NCBI GenBank assembly: GCA_902570035.1 | Contig: CACFWO010000004.1 | Location: forward strand, 62,001-126,000 | DNA from: an uncultured SAR86 cluster bacterium | Lineage (GTDB): Bacteria > Pseudomonadota > Gammaproteobacteria > Magnimaribacterales > AG-339-G14 | Length of the DNA stretch: 64,000 bases | Direction: 5' to 3' | Shown here: one piece after another, positions 19,117-32,388 of the stretch | How positions within the stretch are numbered: position 1 is the stretch's first letter | Layout: every line of letters starts with the position of its first letter | Translations under genes and position numbers: made by a program | Notes under the pieces: generated by a model | Database searches by the model: none | What the model was told of the DNA's origin: nothing | Seen by the model: the letters and a program-made list of their open reading frames with translations, nothing else

Positions 19117-20131
19117 ATTTTTGTTTAGAAAAATTCTCAAAAATTTTATTGATAGTCCTAGTAATAGAAAAACTTAGGAATCTAGAAAACCTATCTTGCA
19201 TATTTTTTTTAGGTTTGAAGGAAACTTCAAAAATATCAAATTTCTTATTTTGTTCAATAAGATAAGAATCACTTGTCTGAATTTTATCAACTAAACCGAC
19301 ATCTATAGCCTCAATACCTTGCCAAACTTCTCCGGTGGCAACTTTATCAACATCCAAAGATGGACGATATTTAGAGACATGTTTTTTAAATAGTTCATGA
19401 ATATTTGCCAAGTCATCTTTGAATTTTTCTCGACCTTCGTCTGAATTTTCTCCGAACATAGTTATTGTTCTTTTATATTCTCCTGCTGTATGCATTTCGT
19501 ATTCAATATTATTTTTCTTAAGCAGTTTATTGAAATTTGGAACCGCTCCTATAACTCCAATCGACCCAATAATCGCGAATGGTGAAGCAATAATTTTATC
19601 TGCAATACATGCCATCATATAACCACCTGATGCAGCAACCTTATCAATACAAACAGTCAATTTAATTTTTGAATCTTTAAGACGAGATAATTGAGCAGCT
19701 GCAAGTCCATATCCGATAACTGTTCCTCCTCCGCTTTCTAAGTTCAATATGACTTCCTGACATTTAGTATCTGCATTAAGGATTGATGATATTTCTTCTC
19801 TTAACTCGGCGACTTGGGATGCCTCAATGTCACCATTGAAATTTAAAACAAAAATATGCTTTCTAGATACCTTCTCTTTTTTTTTGTTCTTATTTTCTTT
19901 TTTTATGTTTTTTTCTAAAACTTTTCTCTCTTTCGCTGATAAAACTGAAAGTTTTAAGTCATCGGCAGTATTAGCGAATTTAGTTGAAAGATTTTTAACA
20001 CGCAGTCCTCCTGAAGAAGAACCAGAACTAGATCTTATAGAACTAATAATGATTAAAATTGGTATAACGATAGCTACGACTATTGTGAGTGCTTTTAATA
20101 AGAAGATTAAATACTCAAATAAGATTTCCAT
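19109..20131 (-). CDS. sohB: Signal peptide peptidase SohB-like protease (S49 family)
   Basis: NLESGGGTVIGYGLAAAQL, CIDKVAASGGYMMACIADKIIASPFAIIGSIGVIG. Confidence 0.9.
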   Translation of the reverse strand: MEILFEYLIFLLKALTIVVAIVIPILIIISSIRSSSGSSSGGLRVKNLSTKFANTADDLKLSVLSAKERKVLEKNIKKENKNKKKEKVSRKHIFVLNFNGDIEASQVAELREEISSILNADTKCQEVILNLESGGGTVIGYGLAAAQLSRLKDSKIKLTVCIDKVAASGGYMMACIADKIIASPFAIIGSIGVIGAVPNFNKLLKKNNIEYEMHTAGEYKRTITMFGENSDEGREKFKDDLANIHELFKKHVSKYRPSLDVDKVATGEVWQGIEAIDVGLVDKIQTSDSYLIEQNKKFDIFEVSFKPKKNMQDRFSRFLSFSITRTINKIFENFSKQKFM

Positions 20132-20134
20132 AAT

Positions 20135-21376
20135 TTATACAAAAAGACTGACTACTGTTCCGGTTAAGCAAGAAGCAAGTGTAGCAGCAAAAAGTGCTCT
20201 GAAAGCAATTTTTAATAACGTTCCTCTGATATCTGGACAAATTGCTGAAAGACCTCCAAGAAGAATCCCAACACTAGATATATTTGCAAAACCACAGATT
20301 CCATAAAGCATAATTAACTGACTTCTCTCGCTTAATATATTTGTATCTAAATCTCTTAAATCATTGAAAGCAATTAGTTCGTTAAAAATTGTTTTTGTGC
20401 CAAGAAGGTTTCCAGCAGGAATAATTTCACTAAAAGGTATTCCCATTAACCATGCAATAGGAGCAAATATAAAAGCTGCTGTCCTTTGAAGAGATATAGG
20501 CTCTCCATATACGTTTGGAAAGATACTTAAAATAAAATCTGCTAAAGCTACTAAGCTTAAAAAAACTATAAGAGAGGCAATCACAGATAGGAACATATTT
20601 AATCCATCTTTTGTACCAACGCTAATAGCATCCATTGAACTCTCATACATTTTCAAATCTTCTTTGGCAGTTTTTAATTCAGTTTGTGCAGAAGGTATCA
20701 ATATATTTGAGAACATTATTGCTGCGGGAACGGATAAAATAGATGCAGTTAAAAAATGACCAATGACACCAGTAAATTTATCGTCTAACCAAGTAATGTA
20801 TAAAACCATAACGCTTCCTGCAATGGTCGACATACCGACAGTCATAATAATAAGCAAATCCCTCTGATTCATTTTATTCAAATAAGGCTTAATCAATAAA
20901 GGAGCCTCTAATTGTCCTAAAAATATATTAGCCGAAGCAGCTAGCCCAATAGGTCCTTTTGCATCCAAAGGTTTCTCAAATAGTTTTGCTAAAAGCTTTA
21001 TCAGAAAAGGTAATATTTTCCAATGCCACAACAAAGCAGAAAGAGCTGATAAGAAAATTAACATTGGCAAGAAAGTAAATGCGAAGATTGGTAAATTCTG
21101 ATTATTCGAAACTTCAAATGGTGCATCCCCTCCTCCGAGATAACCAAAAACAAAAGAGCTTCCTTCAATTGCTGATAATCTTAACGACTCTACAGCCATA
21201 CTCATCACATCAAAAAAGGAGGAAATGAAAGGTATTTCTAGAAGGATAAAGGCTAAAGATGTTTGAATTAATAAAGCATAAACTATGAATTTAACTTTTA
21301 TTTTTTGTATAGATTCACTGAACGGAATAGCTATGAAAATCAATGTAACAATTCCTATAAGTGATTGAATAATCAT
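20135..21376 (-). CDS. NupC/CNT family nucleoside transporter
   Basis: SANIFLGQLEAPLLIKPYL; TVGMSTIAGSVMVLY; GICGFANISSVGILLGGL. Confidence 0.9.
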   Translation of the reverse strand: MIIQSLIGIVTLIFIAIPFSESIQKIKVKFIVYALLIQTSLAFILLEIPFISSFFDVMSMAVESLRLSAIEGSSFVFGYLGGGDAPFEVSNNQNLPIFAFTFLPMLIFLSALSALLWHWKILPFLIKLLAKLFEKPLDAKGPIGLAASANIFLGQLEAPLLIKPYLNKMNQRDLLIIMTVGMSTIAGSVMVLYITWLDDKFTGVIGHFLTASILSVPAAIMFSNILIPSAQTELKTAKEDLKMYESSMDAISVGTKDGLNMFLSVIASLIVFLSLVALADFILSIFPNVYGEPISLQRTAAFIFAPIAWLMGIPFSEIIPAGNLLGTKTIFNELIAFNDLRDLDTNILSERSQLIMLYGICGFANISSVGILLGGLSAICPDIRGTLLKIAFRALFAATLASCLTGTVVSLFV

Positions 21377-21378
21377 TT

Positions 21379-22290
21379 TTATTTCAATTTAATATCAGCC
21401 AACCTTTGATTTAAGTAATCGTCAGCTGTTATCGGATCTGGATAGTGATTATGACTACCTAGCAGGGATTCAAGAGGCTTTATTAAAAAATCGGGCCTTG
21501 GATGAAGAAAAAATGGAATAGATATTCTTTGAGTGTTCATCTCTTCTCCATTTGTCACTCTATGAGTTGCAGAGATAAGGTATTTATTTGTATATCTTTG
21601 CAACATATCACCAACATTAACTACTATTTCATCCCTAGAAAAATCTGCTTTGAGCCACTTATTTCCATTAAGCACTTCAAGTCCAGGCTGATGTCCACCA
21701 ATTAGAAGAGTTATGAAGTTAATATCTTCATGAGGGGAAGCTCTTAAGGAATCTGTATTAAAATTTTCAATTTTAGGATAATTGATTATTCTCATAATAC
21801 TGTTACCTTTTTCTATGATCTCATTAAAGAAGTTACTTTCTAAACCCAAGCCTATAGATATAAGCTCCATAATATCTCGACCTAAAAGATCAAACTGATT
21901 ATATAAATCCAAAGAGAGCTGTTTATGATTTTCTAAATCATCAATCCATATATTTTTTGGGTTATTTATATTATCTCTCCCAACGTGCCAAAATTCCTTC
22001 AAATCTGGCTGATCATAATTTTTGGCAGTTTCTGTTTTAAATTTGGTAAAACCTCTTGCTCCTCCAATATTAGGAACTATAAAAGATTCTTTAATATCAT
22101 CAGAATAATTAAAAAATTTCTGATACATATTCAAACAATTAGAAATAAGATCTTTATGGATAGTATGGTTTGAGAAAACACAAAAACCATAATTATGAAG
22201 TGCATTTATGGTACCTTTTGCAAGCAATGATTTATCTTTACTAAACAAGTCAAAATCTAGATGAGGAATACTTTCGTTACTTGAATTCAT
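21379..22290 (-). CDS. 2-oxoglutarate/Fe(II)-dependent dioxygenase, isopenicillin-N-synthase-like
   Basis: SPHEDINFITLL (HxD), GDMLQRYTNKYLISATHRVTN distal His, RISIPFFLHP. Confidence 0.87.
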   Translation of the reverse strand: MNSSNESIPHLDFDLFSKDKSLLAKGTINALHNYGFCVFSNHTIHKDLISNCLNMYQKFFNYSDDIKESFIVPNIGGARGFTKFKTETAKNYDQPDLKEFWHVGRDNINNPKNIWIDDLENHKQLSLDLYNQFDLLGRDIMELISIGLGLESNFFNEIIEKGNSIMRIINYPKIENFNTDSLRASPHEDINFITLLIGGHQPGLEVLNGNKWLKADFSRDEIVVNVGDMLQRYTNKYLISATHRVTNGEEMNTQRISIPFFLHPRPDFLIKPLESLLGSHNHYPDPITADDYLNQRLADIKLK

Positions 22291-22291
22291 A

Positions 22292-23287
22292 ATGACCGAA
22301 GATTATAGCAATAAAAATGTTTCCATCCTGAATGTTGGCAATGTTCTAGTTGATATTGAAATTAAAATCACAGATGAAGATTTATCTAATTTACCTGTTA
22401 AAAAAGGAGGAGCAATTGATATTAATTTAGATGAATTAAATTATTTCCTCAAAAAGTATAAATCTCAAATTACTAATAAATATCTAGGTGGTTCAGTTTT
22501 TTCTACTGCTGCTACTTCGTCTGTATTTAATGTAACAAATTCCTTTCTTGGATCGGTTGGTAAAGACTCAAATTCTAAGTTTTTAATTGACGTTATGAAC
22601 ACCTACCCAGTCAAAACATATTTAAATGTTGATTTCAGAGAAACTGGCTGTTGTTTGATTTTCTTAACTCCTGATAAAGAAAGATCAATGGCAGCTTATT
22701 CTGGAGCTAGCAGTCAATTAACTTTAGCTAATCTAGATGAAATTGATCAAATAGATTTAATTTTCACAGACCTTTACTCTCTTAATTCGGAAATTAACAA
22801 AAAGACAATTGATCATTTACTTAAATTAAATAACAAATTAATTCTAAGTCTTTCTGATGTTAGCGTTATGAAAAAACATTTTGATTTCATAAAAAAATAC
22901 ACTGATCAGATATTTTTAGTTGCCGGCAATGAAAAAGAAATGTCATTTCTAGAACAATCAATGCCTTTTAGTTTTAAAGAAACATCGTTAACAAACAATA
23001 AAATATATCTAATTACCAAAGGGGAAAAAGGATCTTCAGTCTTTTACAAAGGTAATGAAGTTTATTCATCTGCCATAGATTCTTCCGTAAAGTCTTTAAA
23101 TGGAGCAGGTGATACATTTTTGGGAGCTTTTATAGGAAACTATTTGGAAACAAATGATTTACAAGCTTCTTCTGATGTTGCAAATTTCTTTTCTCACGTC
23201 TCTGTTGAAAGTTTTGAAGCTTGTTTACCTTATTCAAAATTAATGCAAACAAAAAACGCCGCAATTGCGGCGTCTTTTGAGAATTAG
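22292..23287 (+). CDS. PfkB-family carbohydrate kinase (adenosine kinase-like)
   Basis: NVGNVLVDIEIKI N-term; SVKSLNGAGDTFLGAFIGNYL catalytic motif. Confidence 0.86.
   Translation: MTEDYSNKNVSILNVGNVLVDIEIKITDEDLSNLPVKKGGAIDINLDELNYFLKKYKSQITNKYLGGSVFSTAATSSVFNVTNSFLGSVGKDSNSKFLIDVMNTYPVKTYLNVDFRETGCCLIFLTPDKERSMAAYSGASSQLTLANLDEIDQIDLIFTDLYSLNSEINKKTIDHLLKLNNKLILSLSDVSVMKKHFDFIKKYTDQIFLVAGNEKEMSFLEQSMPFSFKETSLTNNKIYLITKGEKGSSVFYKGNEVYSSAIDSSVKSLNGAGDTFLGAFIGNYLETNDLQASSDVANFFSHVSVESFEACLPYSKLMQTKNAAIAASFEN
23251..23277. terminator. Bidirectional intrinsic terminator inside the last codons of the PfkB gene
   Basis: AAAAA-ACGCCGCAATTGCGGCGT-CTTTT: 18-nt perfect palindrome with A-tract and T-tract, between convergent genes. 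Confidence 0.8.
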
Positions 23288-23294
23288 AATTATT

Positions 23295-26200
23295 CTAGAA
23301 CCTGTAGTAAAAACCTACCTTAATTTGATAAAGCGATCTTTCTGAATCTATGGATGATCCATTCGGAGAACCTACATTTGAATATGTAAAAGTCCCTGTA
23401 TCTGATACGTCAACATCAACTACATTTTGTTGAGGATTTGCATCTCTGTACACTCCGTACTTACTATCAAGCAAGTTACCTAAATTCTTTATAGTTAAAT
23501 AAAGCTCAGCCATGTGACCTGCTACAAATCCAGGAAATTCCTGAGCTATCTTTAAGTCATACACAGTATTCCATGAGCCATCTATTGAATTTCTAGGACA
23601 TATTGAACCACGAGCACAACCAAGACTATCTGTTAATGCTAATAGTTCAGTAATGTCTCCAGCAACCCCCGGATCTGATTCGCCTGTAGGCACATAAATT
23701 AGAAATCCATTTTCAAAGCCATAGCCACTACCTGCGTATCCGTCCATCATGATTGAATAAGGATTACTTTGAAAATGATCCAAAAATAATGAAACTTTTG
23801 TTCGATATTGACCCTCTATAGTTATCGGTGTCCAGCTTAAAGTAGCGGTAACTCTTTCTGGAATATTAAATCTTGAAATACCTATTTCTGGATCTTGTTT
23901 ATTGAAAGTTGCATAATTTGTAGCATTCGTAAAAGCAACGCTTGACGACATAGGAGCTACATTTTCAGAAAAGTTTTTTGCATATCCTAGTGAGATTGAT
24001 AAAGATTGATCAAACCATTCCTTTGAAAAAGAAGTTGAATATGTAAGGTCTTGAGGTCTTTTATCAGAATTAGTAAGCATCCAGTCTTGGCCTCTGTTAA
24101 CCCTACCGCTGCTGTCGTATTGTGGAAATCCATTAAAAGTATCCCCACTAAAAGTGTACATTAAATCTCTAATGTAATAAGGGTTTTCTGTTTCAGCGTA
24201 CATTACATCTAAATTGAAGACCAAACCTTCTTCGCCAAAAGATGAAGAATAACCAAATGCAATTTTATGGATAATTGGAATTTCAAGATTTGGGTCCATA
24301 GAATTTGTTGAAGAAATTGTTCCGGGAACTATTTGGGAAGTAAGGCTGCACGGTACGTTATATCCAGGTAGACCGGCACCTGATACCGCTGATCCATCAG
24401 CTGGGCTACACATTGCATCGTTAAATGCATCTATTCCTCTTTCATTAACTTGAATGGCGGTAACTCCATCATTTGCAAACATGTTGTAAAACCAAACATT
24501 TGGATTTCCACCAGAATATCCTCCGTATCCACCATATAATGTTGAGAAATCATCTATATCCCATTCAAATCCTGCTCTCAACATCAAAGCATCAACGCCA
24601 TCGTGATTAACGGTGTTTGAATAACCGTAAGCAGATAGAAACCCAGAATTAGCAGCTGGAGCATCCGGGACCATGTAGGTGTCGTATCTAAAGCCAATGA
24701 TGACGCTTAAATCATCGCTAGCTTGAATTTCATCTTGAACATATACGGTTGCAGTACCAAGACTAGCAGTTGGAGCAGCATCTAGCTCTCTGTAGCTTGG
24801 TGTATTTCCAAAATAAACTCTTGCAGCTCCAGACTCTAAGTCAGCGATGCTATTAAAATCCCATTCCCCACCTTGAGAATGCTGTAAAAAAAGATTAAAA
24901 ACATCACTTATTTCGTAATCTATTCCGTAAGAAATGAGATGGTTGCCTACAAGTTGGTCAAGAGAATACGAAATGGTAGTAGAGGTATATGCTAACTTGT
25001 TTGCTTGTCTCGAGTCATCAGTACCACCAAAATAAACCGTACCTCTTTCACCGTTATCAGGATTGGTTACTCTTATTTGGAAATCACCAAAAGGGCCGCC
25101 TAATCCAATCTGTCTGTTATCAACATCTTTATAACCCACAGAAAATTTACTGCTGAGATCGTCTCTGATGTCAGAAAATAAATTAAAATTGAAGGCGTAC
25201 ATTTCATGTCCTCTCTCATAAAAGTGCTTGGAAAATTCAAATTCATTGTTGTCATTATCTGATGGAGTGTTATTAAAACCATCGTTGTAATTCAAACTCA
25301 TTGAAATAGAATTATTGTCGTCTACTTCGATATCAAATTTAGCTAAAAACTTATTATCATAACTATCTTGAGCTCCTGCAAGGCCTCCAGGATTAAATCC
25401 GTAAAGATCGGTAGCTGCAGTCACAATTCTGTTGTAATCACTAAGACTTAGAAAGGATCTCTCTTCTGGCATTCCTGAGCCTAAATATCCCATCTTACTG
25501 ACATCAACGTCATCGTATCTTTCAGCAGAGATAAAAAAGAAAGCTTTATCTTCAACAATGGGTCCACCAAGAGTGAATCCTATTTTTTGTTCTTCATAAG
25601 GAACAGCTTGAACTTTCGATCCATCAATCATCGAACCAACCATTTCATCATTGGTAAACTCATAGTAAGCAGCTCCTTCAATTTCGTTACTTCCCGTTTT
25701 AGTAACAGCATTGATGACACATGCAGAAAAACCGCCATACCTAACATCAAATGGAGCTAGCTCAACTGAAACTTGTTCAATTGAATCGTAAGAAAAAGGT
25801 TGTCGATTCGTTGGATAACCGTTTGTGTTAAGTCCAAAAGAATCATTCAAGGCGATGCCATCAACCATAATGCTGTTGTACCTAGGATTAGCGCCGTTAC
25901 ATTGGAATCCTCTGTCATCTCCTTCGTTGATAAATAATCTTGGATCTTGACGAATAACATCTTTAATATCTTTTTCAAATGAGATGGCTGAATCTAACTC
26001 AGTCAAGCCAAAGACTCTATTGGGTCCTACCGCTGTTTGAGAAATAGCAATTGAATCTCCCATCACAACTAGTTGTTCAAAATCTGTTAAGACAACAGTT
26101 AAAGAGAGCGTTTTACCAAGATTTAAATATACATCTTCATATGTTTGTCTACCTTCGGAAGAATTAACTACTATGGTGTAAGGACCGCCAACTTCTAAAT

Positions 26201-26408
26201 TTGAGATTACAAAATTTCCAGAATCATTCGAAGAAGAAGTTGAACTTATGTTAGTGGATTCGTTAGTTATTCTGATCGTTGCGTTCTCTAGTGGGTTACC
26301 AGATTGATCTACAACCCTACCTCTAAAATCGGAAGTGGTTTCAATAGAAAACAAGGCGCTGCTTAATAGAGCTAGTGCCAAATATTTTAAAAGTTTATTA
26401 GGGATCAT
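23295..26408 (-). CDS. TonB-dependent receptor with N-terminal carboxypeptidase-regulatory-like domain (Oar-like)
   Basis: GRVVDQSGNPLENATIRITNE repeat domain; plug motif YNSIMVDGIALNDSFGL; C-terminal YQIKVGFYYRF beta-strand. Confidence 0.9.
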   Translation of the reverse strand: MIPNKLLKYLALALLSSALFSIETTSDFRGRVVDQSGNPLENATIRITNESTNISSTSSSNDSGNFVISNLEVGGPYTIVVNSSEGRQTYEDVYLNLGKTLSLTVVLTDFEQLVVMGDSIAISQTAVGPNRVFGLTELDSAISFEKDIKDVIRQDPRLFINEGDDRGFQCNGANPRYNSIMVDGIALNDSFGLNTNGYPTNRQPFSYDSIEQVSVELAPFDVRYGGFSACVINAVTKTGSNEIEGAAYYEFTNDEMVGSMIDGSKVQAVPYEEQKIGFTLGGPIVEDKAFFFISAERYDDVDVSKMGYLGSGMPEERSFLSLSDYNRIVTAATDLYGFNPGGLAGAQDSYDNKFLAKFDIEVDDNNSISMSLNYNDGFNNTPSDNDNNEFEFSKHFYERGHEMYAFNFNLFSDIRDDLSSKFSVGYKDVDNRQIGLGGPFGDFQIRVTNPDNGERGTVYFGGTDDSRQANKLAYTSTTISYSLDQLVGNHLISYGIDYEISDVFNLFLQHSQGGEWDFNSIADLESGAARVYFGNTPSYRELDAAPTASLGTATVYVQDEIQASDDLSVIIGFRYDTYMVPDAPAANSGFLSAYGYSNTVNHDGVDALMLRAGFEWDIDDFSTLYGGYGGYSGGNPNVWFYNMFANDGVTAIQVNERGIDAFNDAMCSPADGSAVSGAGLPGYNVPCSLTSQIVPGTISSTNSMDPNLEIPIIHKIAFGYSSSFGEEGLVFNLDVMYAETENPYYIRDLMYTFSGDTFNGFPQYDSSGRVNRGQDWMLTNSDKRPQDLTYSTSFSKEWFDQSLSISLGYAKNFSENVAPMSSSVAFTNATNYATFNKQDPEIGISRFNIPERVTATLSWTPITIEGQYRTKVSLFLDHFQSNPYSIMMDGYAGSGYGFENGFLIYVPTGESDPGVAGDITELLALTDSLGCARGSICPRNSIDGSWNTVYDLKIAQEFPGFVAGHMAELYLTIKNLGNLLDSKYGVYRDANPQQNVVDVDVSDTGTFTYSNVGSPNGSSIDSERSLYQIKVGFYYRF

Positions 26409-26495
26409 GTTTTTGCTCCAGTGTTTTAAAGGATATTAATTCAAAAATGTAATTTTAATGTTACAACTTAGAAAAATTATTAAGTCAGTATTATA

Positions 26496-28298
<1,803 letters not shown>

Positions 28299-28312
<14 letters not shown>

Positions 28313-30662
28313 TTTTTTGAGATAAAACTTCTCTATTCCCGTTAGAGTTCATTTCGCTCACAATTCCTGCGCTTTCCATTGTTTCAATTAATCTTGCAGC
28401 TCTGTTGTAACCTATTCTAAATTTTCTTTGCACAGCAGATATAGATGCCCTTCTAGAATCTATTACAAATGCAACTGCCTGATCGTAAAATTCATCTTTC
28501 TCTTCATCTGAATCGCCGTTTGGACCTTCGGATAATTCTGGTGATTTTGTAACTTCTTCTAAATAGCTAACTGACTGTCTGTTTTTCCAATCATTAACCA
28601 CTCTAATGATTTCTTCCTCGCCGACATAGGCGCCATGAACTCTTAAAGGAATTGAAGTACCTGAACCTATATAAAGCATATCTCCTTTTCCGAGTAGCTG
28701 CTCTGCACCTACTTGATCTAATACAACCCTTGAATCCATTGAAGAGGCAACATTGAAAGCCATTCTTGCAGAGATGTTTGCCTTTATTAAACCGGTAATT
28801 ACATCAACAGAAGGTCTTTGCGTAGCCAAAAGCATATGAATACCGGCCGCTCTAGCTTTCTGAGCAAGACGCGCAATCAGATGTTCTACTTTTTTACCAA
28901 CCACCATCATAAGATCAGCTAATTCGTCTACAGCGATAACTATTAAAGGTAATTCCTCTAATTCGGGCGGATTGTCATCTTCTTTTTCTGGATTCCTCTT
29001 CCAAAGAGGATCCGTTAAGGGTTCCCCGTCTTCTTTGGCTTTTCTTATTTTAGAATTGAGACCGTTTAAATTTCTAACGGAAAGTGATGCCATTAGTCGG
29101 TATCTTTTTTCCATTTCATTTACGCACCATCTAAGACCATTTGCAGCTTCAGACATATCGGTTATGACTGGACAAAGTAGATGAGGTAAATCTTCATAAA
29201 CGGACAGTTCTAACATTTTAGGATCGATAAGGACTAATTTAACTTGCTCAGGAGTTGCTTTATAAAGAATACTCATCAACATTGAATTTAGAGCAACAGA
29301 TTTTCCGGAACCTGTTGTACCTGCAACCAGCATGTGTGGAAGCCCAGCAAGATCTTCAACCACCGGAACACCTTCGATATTTTTACCAAAGGCCAAAGAT
29401 ACAGTGCTTTTTGCATCCTCGAATAATTTGGAAGCAATTATTTCGCTTAGCAGAACGTTTTCTCTCTCTGAATTTGGAACCTCGATACCAATGGTTTCTC
29501 TACCCTCTATAACTTCAACAATTCTGATGCTTCCAACACCTAAAGATCTAGCTAAATCTTTATTCAAGTTTGAAACTTGAGAAACCTTTATGCCTTTTGG
29601 CAATTCAACTTCAAACCTTGTCACAACAGGCCCTCGCATAGTCTCCTTGACAACTGCATATTCACCCTCGGGGCCAGTAATTTTGAATTCAGCCAGCTTG
29701 GTAATTAAAGCTTCCTTTAGGATTTCAAGCTCATACTTCTCTTTTGAAGATATTTCTTTTCCTATTGTTTCTTTTTCATCGAGTAATCCAATCTTAGGCA
29801 TATCGCCTGGAGCAGGATCTTTAAACAATTCTTGTTGCTTTTCTTTATTAAGCTTTTTTCCCTCTTCGACTTTTTTCTCTGATTCGATAATTTTAGGTTC
29901 TGGCATCTCCTTAATCTTGGCTTTGTGTTCATCTAGAAATTTTTGCCTATTATTTTTTTCTTTTCTTTTTTCTATAAAAACTTGAAGAGATTCTCTTAGA
30001 GAGAGTGATGATTGTTTGATATAAAAGGATGAATTAACTATAAAATCTAAAAAATTTGAAACAAAGTTTTTCCAATTGATTTTGAAAAAAGCTGTTATTC
30101 CTAAAAGAAATAAAAATAATACAAAGATAGATGCACCAATTTTATTTAAGTACAAAATCAATGGAGAAGAGATAATTTTTCCTAAAATTCCTTCGGAGCC
30201 TTGAGGAAAGTAACTTACTCCAAAGTTGAAATGTATTGCTACAAGAGCACTGGATGAAATAGCAATTAACACCAAACCAAATGGCATTGCTACAAAAAAT
30301 CTTACCCATGAAGATTTCGTTACTACCTCTTTAGTCTCTTTATTAAATAAATAGGCAAAGGCAACTAAATAAAATAATGAAGGAACTATCCATGCTACGA
30401 CACCAAAAAAAGAATAAAGAAGATCGCTTATCCACGCACCTATCAATCCTATTGCATTTTGATAAGAAGTTTCTCCAACTATATTTTGAGTTGTCCAAGC
30501 AGCATCTTCTCTAGTAAAAGAAGCAAGTGCGATTGTGCTTATAATAGCTACTAAAAGTAAAAAAAGTATAAAAGCATCAATTAAGTAAGTTTTTATTGAT
30601 GGGCTTAAAGATATAGAATTGAATCCGTTAAAAGATCTTTTTTTTGATTTGCGTTTGTTCAC
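28299..30662 (-). CDS. ftsK: DNA translocase FtsK
   Basis: 4-TM N-terminus; PHMLVAGTTGSGKSVALNSML; LLATQRPSVDVITGLIKANI; C-terminal winged-helix gamma domain SISAVQRKFRIGYNRAARLIETMESAGIVS. Confidence 0.95.
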
Positions 30663-30696
30663 TAGTTTTTAAGTATTTTAACATTTTTAAAGATAG

Positions 30697-31638
<942 letters not shown>

Positions 31639-31659
31639 TTCTCTAAGAGTAACTAATAC

Positions 31660-32388
31660 ATGAATAAGTATAAATATTTAAAAACTGAGCTTAAAAGTGG
31701 TGTTTACTATATTGAACTAACTCGGAAGAAATCTATGAATGCTTTGAATACAGCAACTTTAGATGAGTTAAAAAGAGTTTTTTTAGAAGCATCAAAAAAC
31801 AGTAAAGTTAAAATAATTGTACTCCATTCTAACGAAAAAAATTTCTCAGCTGGAGCTGATATAAAAGAAAAACAAAAGAAACAGAATAACTTAGAAAGAT
31901 GGCAAAAGAATTATGGGAAAGAATGCATTGAAGCTATTCTCTCTTCTCCTCAAATAACAATATGTGTCACCAATGGGTATACCTTGGGTGGTGCTGCAGT
32001 TATAGCGACAGCTTTTGATTTTAGGATAGGTAACAAAGATACAATTATTGGCTATCCAGAAATTATTTTAGGAATGAACCTAAATTGGCTTGGACTTCCT
32101 TTATTACAAAATCTAGTAGGGTCATCAAAAACAAAAGAAATGGTCATATCTGGTTCAAATTACTCAACGAAAGAATTAGAAAAATATAATTTTTTTGATG
32201 AATTGTTTGATGGGGATAACAAAATTGAAGTTATTAATAAATGGATCAAGAAATTTAAATCGAGATCCCCTTTAGCTTCTCAAATGATAAAAAGAAGTAT
32301 AAATGTTCTGGCTTTCCACGATGCACTAGCAATAATGCATATGGATTATGATCAATTTCTATTAACTCAAAATTATCTAGACAGCTAA
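31660..32388 (+). CDS. Enoyl-CoA hydratase/isomerase family protein
   Basis: FSAGADIKEKQKK; TLGGAAVIATAFDFRIGN oxyanion region. Confidence 0.86.
   Translation: MNKYKYLKTELKSGVYYIELTRKKSMNALNTATLDELKRVFLEASKNSKVKIIVLHSNEKNFSAGADIKEKQKKQNNLERWQKNYGKECIEAILSSPQITICVTNGYTLGGAAVIATAFDFRIGNKDTIIGYPEIILGMNLNWLGLPLLQNLVGSSKTKEMVISGSNYSTKELEKYNFFDELFDGDNKIEVINKWIKKFKSRSPLASQMIKRSINVLAFHDALAIMHMDYDQFLLTQNYLDS

Noticed and set aside
23295-26408. Low-complexity or repeat array in the TonB receptor
   Set aside because: Only normal beta-barrel coding sequence; no tandem repeat beyond the regulatory domain.
29255-29985. Overlapping plus-strand ORFs antisense to ftsK
   Set aside because: Shadow ORFs of a conserved coding region; no independent protein motif.
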